From: Streptomyces cylindrosporus
GTDB taxonomy: Bacteria > Actinomycetota > Actinomycetes > Streptomycetales > Streptomycetaceae
Length of the DNA: 64,000 bases
Direction: 5' to 3'
NCBI RefSeq assembly: GCF_022698165.1
Contig: NZ_JALDAY010000009.1
Location: 1 to 64,000, forward strand
Below are positions 42,000-50,154 of the stretch, piece after piece; position 1 is the stretch's first letter, and the number at the start of each line of letters is the position of its first letter. The translations under genes were made by a program, and so were the position numbers. The notes under the pieces are model-generated. The model did not search any database. It was not told the DNA's origin and saw nothing but the letters and a program-made list of their open reading frames with translations.

Positions 42000-43537
42000 G
42001 GGGCCTCCTCTGTCAGCAGGGCGCGTACGCGGTCGCGACGGGGGCGGCCGGTGACGGTGAAGCAGGTGCTGTAGTCGTCGTCGTCGTCCGCCATGAGATG
42101 GATGACCGTGGGGCGTTCGACCTCGGAGAGCCGCTGTCTGCCGAACTCCTTGAGCTGGTCGCGGGCTTCTTCTCGGTCGACGGTTCGGTCTATGACGACC
42201 AGGGCGCGGGCCGTGTCCAGGCCGTCCGCGACGATCACGACCTCGCGGACGAACGGCAGCCGGCGGTACTGGGCCTCCACCCACTCCGGGGAGATGTTGC
42301 GGCCCGCCGCGGTGATCACGATGTTCTTGCGGCGGCCGGTGATGCGCAGATAGCCGTCCGCGTCGATCTCCGCCAGGTCCCCCGTGTGCAGCCAGCCCTC
42401 GTCGTCGACCACGAGGCTCGACGGGTCGGTGCCCGTGTATCCCGCGAACAGGGAGGGCGAGCGCACCAGCAGTTCGTGGTCGGTCGTCAGGCGTACCTCC
42501 ACGTGGCCCAGCGGTCTGCCCACCGTGCCGAAGCGGACCTGGCCCGGGACGTTCCAGGAGACCACCGAGCTGTTCTCGCTGAGCCCGTAGCCCTCGTGGA
42601 CCGTGATGCCGTACGTGTGCAGCCGGTGCAGGATGTCGGCCGGCACCGGGGCTCCGCCGCACGCCACGAAGACCGGGTCCTCGTGTCCGAACAGCCGTCT
42701 GTACCTTGCCTCTACGTCCTCGTTCGGCTCCTCGTCGCAGCGGGCCAGCAGCAGGGCCGCCATGGTGGGGGGCACCACCATCGCCGTTGGTCTCGCCGCT
42801 CGCAGGAGGGGTGACATGCGGGCCGCGGCGTCCGCCGCCGTTCCCACCAGGGCCGTGCCCGGGGGGAGGAAGACCACCCGGCCGCCCAGCAGGAGCGGCA
42901 GGTAGACCCCCGCCACCTGCTCGATCAGCAGGCTGAGGGGGACGATCGAGAGGTAGCGGCGGAACGCGGGTGCGTCTATGCGTTCCCGGAGGGACGTGAG
43001 GAGCGCCTCAAGGCCCTTGCGGCGGATCAGCACGCCCTTCGGCGCCGACGTGGTTCCCGATGTGTGGATCGTCTTTATCACCGCGTCCGTGGCCGGGGGC
43101 GCCGTCCGGGCGAAGGGGGTTTCTCGCGCCGCCTCCACCAGGGGCGCCGCCGCCAGTTCTCTGACCGGCAGCGCCTGGCCCCATTCCGCGAGTCTGCGGG
43201 TTCCCGGGGCGTCGGTCAGGCATGTGTCCGCTTCGGCCAGCAGTGCTGCCGCCTGCTGCGCGGTGAACGCCGTCGGGACCGGGATCTCCACCGCCCCCGC
43301 GAACAGCAGCGCCAGGTCGGCCACGATCCATTCCGCCGAGTTCTCCGCCAGCAGGCCCACCCGGGCCGGTCGGCCGAGCTCGGCCGAGAGGGCCCGGATC
43401 TCCTGGGCCAGAAGCTGGGCCCCGCTCATGATCTGGCGGCCCGTCCATACGGTCGGGGGGCCGCCGTCGGCTGCCAGGACCTCGATCAGGGGCGTGTCGT
43501 CCTCGTACCGGGCCTGGAGTTCGGTCAGCAGGTCCAT
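41996..43537 (-). CDS. AMP-binding acyl ligase (long-chain acyl-CoA synthetase-like)
   Basis: A 513-aa ANL-family enzyme: P-loop HTSGTTSAPKGVLI, YGLSENSSVVSWN, LHTGDLAEIDADGYLRITGR and a C-terminal hinge with NISPEWVEAQYR. It would adenylate a carboxylic acid and load it on CoA or a protein. It is only distantly like the MtmL-type ligase at 51.3 kb, and resembles the ligases found beside thermostable-hemolysin genes in other bacteria (from memory). It starts three bases after the O-methyltransferase stop and is coupled to the TauD-like gene. The expected C-terminal catalytic Lys region is degenerate by eye (TVTGRPRRDRVRALL), worth checking. Confidence 0.85.
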   Translation of the reverse strand: MDLLTELQARYEDDTPLIEVLAADGGPPTVWTGRQIMSGAQLLAQEIRALSAELGRPARVGLLAENSAEWIVADLALLFAGAVEIPVPTAFTAQQAAALLAEADTCLTDAPGTRRLAEWGQALPVRELAAAPLVEAARETPFARTAPPATDAVIKTIHTSGTTSAPKGVLIRRKGLEALLTSLRERIDAPAFRRYLSIVPLSLLIEQVAGVYLPLLLGGRVVFLPPGTALVGTAADAAARMSPLLRAARPTAMVVPPTMAALLLARCDEEPNEDVEARYRRLFGHEDPVFVACGGAPVPADILHRLHTYGITVHEGYGLSENSSVVSWNVPGQVRFGTVGRPLGHVEVRLTTDHELLVRSPSLFAGYTGTDPSSLVVDDEGWLHTGDLAEIDADGYLRITGRRKNIVITAAGRNISPEWVEAQYRRLPFVREVVIVADGLDTARALVVIDRTVDREEARDQLKEFGRQRLSEVERPTVIHLMADDDDDYSTCFTVTGRPRRDRVRALLTEEAP

Positions 43538-43540
43538 GCA

Positions 43541-44569
43541 TCAGGGCCGTTCGGGGACCGCGCAGTCGATCATGTGTAGGTAGGGGCCCACGGGGTGGAC
43601 GTCCGTGACGACCAGGCCCGCCTCGGCCACCAGGCGCAGCAGCGACTGCCGCAGGTGCTTGCGGCCGTTGACGTTGAGGAGCAGCAGGAGGTCCATCGTG
43701 GTGGTGAAGCCGGTCTCGGGGCTGCCGTCGACCAGGTTCTCGATCACGACGACCCGGCCGCCCGGCCCGGCCGCCCCGGCGACGTTGCGCAGGGTCGCCA
43801 CCGTGGACTCGTCGTCCCACTCCAGGACGTTCTTCAGGATGAAGACGTCCGCCGCCACCGGCACCGCCTCCCGGCAGTCGCCCGTGACCAGGCTCGCCCG
43901 ATCGCCGAACAGGCCGCCCTCGCGCAGCCGGGGGTCCACGTCGTCGAGAGCGCCGGGCAGGTCGAACAGCACGCCGCGGACCTCGGAGTCCTCACCGAGG
44001 ATTGTGGTGAGGAGATCGCCGTGGCCGCCCGCGACATCCACCACGGTCACCGGGCCGCGTATGTCCAGGGCCTCGGCGATCGACTGCGACGACAGCCGGC
44101 TGGCCTGCGTCATCGCCCGGTTGAACACCTCGGCGGAGTCGGGCGCGTCCTCGTACAGGTAGGTGAAGAAGTCCTTGCCGTGCACCTCGGCGAAGACGCC
44201 CTTGCCGGTGCGTACGGCATCGGCGAGCTGCGGCCACACCGACCAGGTCCAGGGCTCGGTCGCCCACAGGACCATGTCGCGCAGGCTGCGCGGGGTGTCG
44301 GTGCGCAGCAGCCGCGAGGTGGCGGTGTGCACGTACCGCTCGCCCTGCGCCGCGAACACCCCGTGGGTGGTCAGGGCCCGCAGGAGCCGGTCGAGGGTGC
44401 CGGGTTCGGCGTTGACCGCGGTGGCGAGCTGGGCCGCGGTGGCGGGCTCGTCGCCGAGCGCGTCGGCGACACCCAACTGGGCGGCGGCGCGCAGGGCGGC
44501 GGCCTGACCGGCTGCCAGAGCGAGTTTGCGGAGGGTGGTCACGGCTTCGTGAACGGGTGCGACAGTCAT
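43541..44569 (-). CDS. SAM-dependent O-methyltransferase (DnrK/TcmO family)
   Basis: A 342-aa class I methyltransferase: dimerisation HTH at the N-terminus (AALRAAAQLGVADALGDEPA), SAM loop VVDVAGGHGDLL, and the family motif VFILKNVLEWDDESTVATLR. It belongs to the group acting on phenolic hydroxyls of aromatic polyketides. It heads the minus-strand operon with the AMP ligase, TauD-like oxygenase and membrane methyltransferase, and is divergent from the SDR gene. One unusual point: the residue usually His in the motif (L.H.W.D) is Glu here (VLEWDDE), so base catalysis may differ. Confidence 0.88.
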   Translation of the reverse strand: MTVAPVHEAVTTLRKLALAAGQAAALRAAAQLGVADALGDEPATAAQLATAVNAEPGTLDRLLRALTTHGVFAAQGERYVHTATSRLLRTDTPRSLRDMVLWATEPWTWSVWPQLADAVRTGKGVFAEVHGKDFFTYLYEDAPDSAEVFNRAMTQASRLSSQSIAEALDIRGPVTVVDVAGGHGDLLTTILGEDSEVRGVLFDLPGALDDVDPRLREGGLFGDRASLVTGDCREAVPVAADVFILKNVLEWDDESTVATLRNVAGAAGPGGRVVVIENLVDGSPETGFTTTMDLLLLLNVNGRKHLRQSLLRLVAEAGLVVTDVHPVGPYLHMIDCAVPERP

Positions 44570-44635
44570 GGCCCGAGCATCCGCACCCCCGCTCTACGGG
44601 CACTGGAACCCAGGTGGAGACCGGCCCTGAACTGC

Positions 44636-44664
44636 TCCGCCGCGAGTCAAGGCCCGGTCGAGAG
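44636..44664 (+). promoter_or_regulatory. SARP-type operator before the SDR/oxygenase/cyclase operon
   Basis: Heptamers TCCGCCG (44636), TCAAGGC (44647) and TCGAGAG (44658) stand at exact 11-bp period, 82 bp before the SDR start. A weaker set (TTCAGGG, TCTCCAC, GTTCCAG) can be read on the other strand towards the methyltransferase operon. Confidence 0.5.
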
Positions 44665-44746
44665 CCGTGCGCCACCGTGGCACCACTCAGTGCCGGTCCC
44701 GCGCTCCACCAGCGGCCGGCCGCCCTGGATGCCGAGGGGACTGTAC

Positions 44747-45514
44747 GTGACCAACACCGACCAGGACGTTTTGCCCGGCCTCAAGGGGCGGGTTGCTCTG
44801 ATCGTGGGCGCCACACGGGGCGTGGGGCGAGCCGTCACCGAGAAGTTGCTCGCCTCGGGCTGCGACGTCATCGCGAACTACGCCCACTCCGACGCGTCGG
44901 CCGCTCAACTCGCCGCCGATGTGGCCTCGTTGCCCGGCAACCTGTCCGTGGTGCGGGCCGACGCCCGGCAGCGGCCGGAACTGGTCGGGCTGCTGGAGGG
45001 CGTCCGGCGTGAGCACGGGCGGCTCGACCTGCTCGTGCACGCGGTTTCCTCGGCGCACACGATGCCGCCGCTGGACATCCGCCTCGAGGCGTTGTTCGAG
45101 GACACCGCCGCCGCCGTGGTGCCGCTGGCCGTCTCGGCCGGGATCGCCGCCCGGTTGATGCCCGAGGGCGGGCGCATCGTGGTCGTGTCGGCGAGTGTCG
45201 CCCGGGCCGTGGCGCCCCAACTGGTGAGTCTCGGCGTGGCCAAGGCTGGGCTTGAGGCCCTGGTGCGGTTCCTCGCCGTCGAGCTGGCCGGCCGGGGCAT
45301 CACCGTCAACGCCGTGTCCGCCTCGAAGCTCGACAAGGGGCCCGGGACCGTTCGGCCCGAGGCACTGCGGGCTCTTGGCGCCCGCACCCCCGCGGGGCGG
45401 CTCGCCACCCCGCGGGACGTGGCCGACGCCGTCGCGCTGCTCTGCCTGCCCGAGGCCCAGTGGATCACCGGCCAGGTGCTCTCGGCCGACGGCGGCCTCG
45501 GCCTACTGGCGTAA
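44747..45514 (+). CDS. FabL/FabI-like SDR with the catalytic Tyr replaced by Leu
   Basis: A 255-aa short-chain dehydrogenase. The cofactor loop is VGATRGVGRAV and the end ITGQVLSADGGLGLL is typical. The active-site region reads APQLVSLGVAKAGLEALVRF, very like the enoyl-ACP reductase FabL (ENYTTVGVSKAALEAL), with Lys166 present, but the Tyr seven residues before it is Leu159. Without it the enzyme should be inactive in ordinary hydride transfer, or use other chemistry. GTG start with GAGGGGA upstream. It leads the operon with an FAD monooxygenase, cyclase, methyltransferase and SnoaL-like protein. Confidence 0.82.
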   Translation: MTNTDQDVLPGLKGRVALIVGATRGVGRAVTEKLLASGCDVIANYAHSDASAAQLAADVASLPGNLSVVRADARQRPELVGLLEGVRREHGRLDLLVHAVSSAHTMPPLDIRLEALFEDTAAAVVPLAVSAGIAARLMPEGGRIVVVSASVARAVAPQLVSLGVAKAGLEALVRFLAVELAGRGITVNAVSASKLDKGPGTVRPEALRALGARTPAGRLATPRDVADAVALLCLPEAQWITGQVLSADGGLGLLA

Positions 45515-45526
45515 GGAGCCCACGTC

Positions 45527-46750
45527 ATGGAACAGCGAACCGACGTCTGCGTGGTCGGCGGCGGCCCCGCCGGGCTGACCCTGGCCCTCCTGCTGCTGCG
45601 CTCGGGCCTCGCCGTCACCGTCGTAGAGCGCAGCGCCACCCTGCGGCGGGAGTACCGGGGCGAGATCCTCCAGCCCGGCGGCCTCGCCGTCCTGGACGAG
45701 ATCGGTGTGCTCAAGGGGGCCGCCGCGCGCGGCTCCTACCCCCTGGAGCGGTTCCGGCTCGTCGAGCACGGCCGCGTCCTGATGAACTTCGCGTACGACC
45801 GCCTGCGGCCGCCGTACAACTACCTGCTCAGCCTGCCGCAGGCGCATCTGCTCGCCGAACTCCTGGACAGCTGCGCGCAGTGGCCGAAGTTCCGGTACGC
45901 CGTGGCGCGGGCGGGCGGGCTGGTGCGCGAGGGCGGGGCGGTGCGCGGGGTGCACGTCAAGGGCCGGGAAGCCGCGTACACCATCCGGGCCGCCTGTGTG
46001 GTCGGGGCCGACGGGCGGCACTCGCAGGTGCGTCGGCTCGCCGGTCTGGACAGCGGCAGGATGGAGATCTTCGACCAGGACGTGGCGTGGTTCCGGCTGC
46101 CGGGCGCCCACCGGCTCGGCGAGGTCATGGTCAACCGGGCGGGCGGCAACCCCGTCCTCGTCTACGACTCCTACCCGGACGCCCTCCAGGTCGGCTGGAC
46201 GCTGCCCAAGGGCGCCTGGCAGGAGCTGGCACCGCGGGGCATCGCCGCGATCCGGGACCGTATCGTCGCGGCCGTCCCGCAGTTCGCGGACCTCGTGACC
46301 GCCTCGCTCCGCGGCTTCGCCGACGTGTCGCTGCTCGACGTGTTCGGCGCCAACGCGCCCGTGTGGACCGCCGACGGCCTCGTCCTCATCGGGGACGCGG
46401 CGCACACGCACGGACCGCTCGGCGCGCAGGGCATCAACCTCGCCGTGCAGGACGCCGCCCTCCTCCACCCGGTGCTGGCGTCCGCCGTCCGCGACGGAGA
46501 CACCTCGGCCGCCCGGCTCGGGCGGTTCGAGCGGACGCGGCGGCCACAGGTCGAGGCCGTCCTGAAGTTCCAGGCGGTGCAGAGCCGGATGATGCTCTCC
46601 GCCGACGGCCTGGCCACCTTCCTGCGGCCCAGGATCGCCCGCCTGGTCATGCGGACCCCGGTGGGCGCCAAGCTCACCAACCGTGTCGCCTTCGGCCACC
46701 CCGGCATCCGCGTGGCCAGCGAGTTGTTCACCGCCGACCAGAAGGACTGA
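45527..46750 (+). CDS. FAD-dependent aromatic polyketide monooxygenase (407 aa)
   Basis: A group A flavoprotein: dinucleotide fold CVVGGGPAGLTLALLLLRSG at the N-terminus, VVGADGRHSQVRRLAG (DG motif) in the middle and LVLIGDAAHTHGPLGAQGIN near 290 for FAD ribityl binding. It is about 100 residues shorter than the other two FAD monooxygenases of the cluster and lacks their C-terminal thioredoxin-like domain. It lies 12 bp after the SDR and 6 bp before the cyclase. The probable role is hydroxylation or epoxidation of the aromatic core; the position on the ring is unknown. Confidence 0.88.
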   Translation: MEQRTDVCVVGGGPAGLTLALLLLRSGLAVTVVERSATLRREYRGEILQPGGLAVLDEIGVLKGAAARGSYPLERFRLVEHGRVLMNFAYDRLRPPYNYLLSLPQAHLLAELLDSCAQWPKFRYAVARAGGLVREGGAVRGVHVKGREAAYTIRAACVVGADGRHSQVRRLAGLDSGRMEIFDQDVAWFRLPGAHRLGEVMVNRAGGNPVLVYDSYPDALQVGWTLPKGAWQELAPRGIAAIRDRIVAAVPQFADLVTASLRGFADVSLLDVFGANAPVWTADGLVLIGDAAHTHGPLGAQGINLAVQDAALLHPVLASAVRDGDTSAARLGRFERTRRPQVEAVLKFQAVQSRMMLSADGLATFLRPRIARLVMRTPVGAKLTNRVAFGHPGIRVASELFTADQKD

Positions 46751-46756
46751 GTGCCG

Positions 46757-47563
46757 ATGAGACTGATCGACCTGTCGTCGCCCGTGGACGCCGCAGGCTG
46801 GGAACCCGAACCGGTGACCCACCAGGTGACCACCCCCGCCGAGGGCGCCCGGCACATGGCCGAGGAGATGCGCGAGCACTTCGGCATCGACTTCGACCCC
46901 GCCGTCCTCGACGACGGCGAACTCCTGTCCATCGACACCCTGAGCCTCACCTCGCACACCGGCACGCACATCGACGCGCCCTCCCACTACGGCACCCGCG
47001 CCTCGTACCGCGACGGTCCGCCCCGCACCATCGACGAACTGCCCCTGGAGTGGTTCCACCGCCCGGCGGTCGTGCTCGACCTCACCGACGCGCCCCCCGG
47101 CGCGGTCGGCGCGGACCGCGTCCAGGCCGAACTCGACCGACTGGGCGTCCCGGTGGCCCCCTTCGACATCGTGCTGCTGCGCACCGGCGCCGACCGGTGG
47201 GTGGGCACCGAGAAGTACTTCACCGACTTCACCGGACTCGACGGCCCCGCCGTCCACCTCCTGCTCGACCTGGGCGTCCGGGTCATCGGCACCGACGCGT
47301 TCAGCCTCGACGCCCCCTTCGGCGACATCCTGCGGCGCTACCGGGAGACCCAGGACCGCTCGGTGCTCTGGCCCGCCCACTTCGCCGGGCGCGACCGGGA
47401 GTTCTGCCAGATCGAGCGGCTGGCCGGGCTGGACCTGCTGCCCCGGCACGGCTTCACCCTCTCGTGCTTCCCCATCAAGATCGCCGGAGCGGGGGCCGGG
47501 TGGACCCGGGCCGTCGCCTTCCTCGACGACGACCGTGACGACAGCGAGGCCATCACCTCATGA
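46757..47563 (+). CDS. Polyketide cyclase (OxyN/ZhuJ type, kynurenine-formamidase fold)
   Basis: A 268-aa metal-dependent cyclase. The family motif LTSHTGTHIDAPSHYG (HxGTHxDxPxH, near residue 70) should hold Zn or Mn. Relatives such as OxyN and ZhuJ close a later ring of the poly-beta-ketone. The ATG at 46757 has AAGGA upstream; a GTG two codons earlier (46751) is also possible. It is coupled (ATGA) to the O-methyltransferase gene that follows. With the aromatase at 52.7 kb and the C-9-type ketoreductase it forms the ring-shaping set. Confidence 0.88.
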   Translation: MRLIDLSSPVDAAGWEPEPVTHQVTTPAEGARHMAEEMREHFGIDFDPAVLDDGELLSIDTLSLTSHTGTHIDAPSHYGTRASYRDGPPRTIDELPLEWFHRPAVVLDLTDAPPGAVGADRVQAELDRLGVPVAPFDIVLLRTGADRWVGTEKYFTDFTGLDGPAVHLLLDLGVRVIGTDAFSLDAPFGDILRRYRETQDRSVLWPAHFAGRDREFCQIERLAGLDLLPRHGFTLSCFPIKIAGAGAGWTRAVAFLDDDRDDSEAITS

Positions 47564-48633
47564 CGACTGACTCCTCTACGGCCGCCTCCGCCACCGTGGC
47601 GGGCTACGACCTCGTCCAGCAGCCGGACGTGTCCACCCGCCAGCGGCTCATGCTGCTCGCCAACGGTCAGCGTTTCTCCGCCGTCGTGTACGCGCTGGCG
47701 GAGCTGAACGTGGCCGACCAGCTGGCCAAGGGCCCCCGCCCGGTCGCCGAACTCGCCGCCGCGGTCGGCGCCGACGAAGGCGCGCTCTACCGGCTGCTGC
47801 GCTGCGCGGCGCTGCTGGGCGTGTTCACCGAACTCGACGGGCGCCGCTTCGCGCTCACCCCGATCGCCGAGGGGCTGCGCACCGACCTGCCCGACGGGGT
47901 GCGCGACGCCGTCCTGCTCGACGGCTCCGACTTCTTCTGGAACTCCTTCGGCATGATCCTGCACTCGGCCCGCACCGGCCGGCCCGCCTTCGACGAGCGG
48001 TACGGCACCTCGTTCTGGACCCACCTGAACGACGACCCGGCGGCCGGCGCGGTCTTCGACGACGCGATGACCACCATCAGCCGCCGCCTCGGCGGACTCT
48101 TCCTGGACCGGCTCGACTTCACCCGCTTCCCCCGCCTCGCGGACGTGGGCGGCGGCCGGGGCTACTTCCTCGCCGAGGCACTGCGCCGCAACCCCGGCAA
48201 CCGCGGTGTCCTCTTCGACCGCCCCCAGGTCGTGGCCACGGCACCGGACCTGCTCGCCGAGCGCGGGGTGGCCGACCGGGTGGAGGTCGTCGGCGGCGAC
48301 TTCTTCGCCGACGCGCTGCCCACCGGGTGCGACGGGTACGTGCTCAAGACCGTGCTGCACGACTGGCCCGACGACAAGGCGGTAGCGATCCTGCGCCGGG
48401 TGCGGGAGGCCATCGGCGACGGGAGCGGCCGGCTCCTCGTGCTCGAACAGGTCGTCGCGCCCGGCAACACCTGGGACACCGCCAAGTTCCTGGACATCGA
48501 CATGCTCGTGGTGATGGGCGGACGGGAACGCAACCTCGACGAATGGCGGGAGTTGCTGTGGGCCGGGGGGTTCGAGCTGGAGTGCGACGACGACGCCGTC
48601 GGGTGGGCGGTCCTGGAGGGGCGCCCACGGTGA
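47560..48633 (+). CDS. SAM-dependent O-methyltransferase (TcmO/CarM family), second copy
   Basis: A 357-aa class I enzyme: SAM loop LADVGGGRGYFLAEAL, motif GYVLKTVLHDWPDDKAVAIL with the usual catalytic His, and the dimerisation domain MLLANGQRFSAVVYALAELN at the N-terminus. It is coupled to the cyclase gene and followed by the SnoaL-like gene after 57 bp. It differs from the methyltransferase at 43.5 kb, whose motif has Glu instead of His. It probably methylates a phenol or enol of the tetracyclic core. Confidence 0.9.
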   Translation: MTTDSSTAASATVAGYDLVQQPDVSTRQRLMLLANGQRFSAVVYALAELNVADQLAKGPRPVAELAAAVGADEGALYRLLRCAALLGVFTELDGRRFALTPIAEGLRTDLPDGVRDAVLLDGSDFFWNSFGMILHSARTGRPAFDERYGTSFWTHLNDDPAAGAVFDDAMTTISRRLGGLFLDRLDFTRFPRLADVGGGRGYFLAEALRRNPGNRGVLFDRPQVVATAPDLLAERGVADRVEVVGGDFFADALPTGCDGYVLKTVLHDWPDDKAVAILRRVREAIGDGSGRLLVLEQVVAPGNTWDTAKFLDIDMLVVMGGRERNLDEWRELLWAGGFELECDDDAVGWAVLEGRPR

Positions 48634-48690
48634 TCGCCTCGACCCGCGTGCCTCGCACGGGGCACGCCCCCTGACAACTACGGAGGACAC

Positions 48691-49158
48691 ATGACCGACA
48701 CCACCCTCGACGCCGCCCTCGAAACGCCCCGCACGATCGAGTCCCTGAACGCCGAGGTCCAGCAGTTCTACGCCCGCCACATGCATCTCCTCGACAGCGG
48801 CCGGGCCGAGGAGTGGGCGCGGACCTTCACCGAGGACGCCGTGTTCGCCCCCGAGCACCGGCCCGAACCCGTCGTCGGGCGGGCCGCCCTGACCGCCGCC
48901 GTACGTGCCGCGTACGAGGGACTGGTGGCCGCGGCGGAGGTGCGACGGCACTGGCACGGGATGGTCGCGGTCGAGCCGCAGCAGGACGGTTCACTGCACG
49001 TGCGGTGCTACGCCCTCATCGTCGGTACGACGGTGGGTGCCGACCCGGTGCTCAAGATGAGCTGCGTGTGCGAGGACGTCCTGGTGCGCGGGCAGGACGG
49101 CGAACTGAAGGTGCGCGAGCGCCGGGTCACCAAGGACGGTGTCGCCGCTCCCCGTTGA
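48691..49158 (+). CDS. SnoaL-like (NTF2 fold) polyketide tailoring protein
   Basis: A 155-aa single-domain protein with NTF2-fold pattern: QQFYARHMHLLDSGRAEEWA, FTEDAVFAPEHRPEP, RRHWHGMVAVEP and the terminal KVRERRVTKDG. Members act as cyclases, hydroxylation helpers or small subunits of ring-hydroxylating enzymes; which applies cannot be read. ATG preceded by GGAGG. It is the last gene of the SDR operon, ahead of a TetR regulator. Confidence 0.78.
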   Translation: MTDTTLDAALETPRTIESLNAEVQQFYARHMHLLDSGRAEEWARTFTEDAVFAPEHRPEPVVGRAALTAAVRAAYEGLVAAAEVRRHWHGMVAVEPQQDGSLHVRCYALIVGTTVGADPVLKMSCVCEDVLVRGQDGELKVRERRVTKDGVAAPR

Positions 49159-49271
49159 GACTCCCCGCGGCAGAGAGGGCGCCCACCTCGGTGGGCCCCC
49201 TCTGACGTATGACTCTCGGCCTTTTTTGACTCAGCGTCGATTTTCGATCCTTTGTCAGCCATACTTTTCCC

Positions 49272-49991
49272 ATGCGTACTGTGCAACGGAAAGCGCAGGA
49301 AGTAGCTGCGCGCGAGCGGATGTTCGTCGGTCTGGCCCTGGAGATGGTCAAGCGGGTGGGGTTCCACAACCTGACCCTGGGCAAGCTGGCCACCGAGGCC
49401 GGCTACTCCAAGGGGACGGTCTACAACCACTTCACCTGCCGCGAGGACCTCCTGATCGAGCTGTCCACGGAGAACGCACGGCAGCAGCTGCGGTACTACC
49501 AGGCCGTCGCCGACCTGCCGCTCGGCGGGGTGTCGGCGCTGTACGCCCTGGCACTCGCCTACCTGCGCCACGCGGAGGTCTCCCCGGTGCTGTTCGAGAG
49601 CAGCATCACCGCCCGTACCGAAGCCGTCTGTGCGCTGGCCTCCGAGGAGCGGATGCGGCGGCGCGACCTGGTCGAGAGCCAGATGGCGCAGGTCGTCAGC
49701 TCGGTGGTGGACCGCACGGTGACGGAGCGCGCGTTCGACAACGCGCACCTGACGCCCGACGTCGCGGTGGACGCGCTGCGGTCCAGCATCCTCGGCTACG
49801 CCGCGACCCACCTGCTGTCCGAGCGGTTCCTGTGGTCCACGGAGCGCGACGCCGAGAGCCAGCTGCTGACGCTGGCCGCCATGGTGCACGGGCTCGGCTG
49901 GCCCTACCTCGGGCTCGACGAGCTGCGCGCGCTCCAGCGGACCGTCGTCGGGGTGGTCGACGGGTCCCCCTCCGACGTCTACGTCGGGTAG
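49272..49991 (+). CDS. TetR-family transcriptional regulator
   Basis: A 239-aa repressor type protein: the N-terminal HTH is in LTLGKLATEAGYSKGTVYNH with FTCREDLLIEL after it, and the rest is a helical ligand-binding domain. It is preceded by a 113-bp gap containing TTGACT and T-rich sequence (49220-49260) and followed by a clear terminator. The palindrome overlapping the promoter of the next gene is the obvious candidate operator. It may sense the cluster product or an intermediate; no TetR-linked efflux gene is adjacent. Confidence 0.9.
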   Translation: MRTVQRKAQEVAARERMFVGLALEMVKRVGFHNLTLGKLATEAGYSKGTVYNHFTCREDLLIELSTENARQQLRYYQAVADLPLGGVSALYALALAYLRHAEVSPVLFESSITARTEAVCALASEERMRRRDLVESQMAQVVSSVVDRTVTERAFDNAHLTPDVAVDALRSSILGYAATHLLSERFLWSTERDAESQLLTLAAMVHGLGWPYLGLDELRALQRTVVGVVDGSPSDVYVG

Positions 49992-50002
49992 CGGGCATGA
50001 CG

Positions 50003-50034
50003 AGAGGCGCCCTCCCGCGGGGGGCGCCTCTTTA
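50003..50034 (+). terminator. Terminator after the TetR gene
   Basis: Arms AGAGGCGCCC (50003-50012) and GGGCGCCTCT (50022-50031) with a following TTTA. It lies 12 bp past the TetR stop. Confidence 0.8.
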
Positions 50035-50060
50035 CCGATCTCCCCGTTGCCGCCAGTGGA

Positions 50061-50096
50061 ATGACTACTTGTCAAAAAACGACTGGTAGTCATAAT
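50061..50096 (+). promoter_or_regulatory. Palindromic operator overlapping a sigma-70-type promoter
   Basis: ATGACTAC (50061-50068) and GTAGTCAT (50086-50093) are perfect inverted arms; extended to 13 bases each, 11 of 13 pair around AAAAAAC. Within it TTGTCA (50069-50074) and CATAAT (50091-50096) sit 16 bp apart, close to -35/-10 consensus. Binding of a dimeric repressor such as the neighbouring TetR protein would block RNA polymerase. It serves the gene starting at 50155. Confidence 0.68.
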
Positions 50097-50154
50097 ATGG
50101 TTCGCGAACGCTCCGACAGGAGTGTGCGCGTAGCGAGCGGAGGGGACCGGGATC

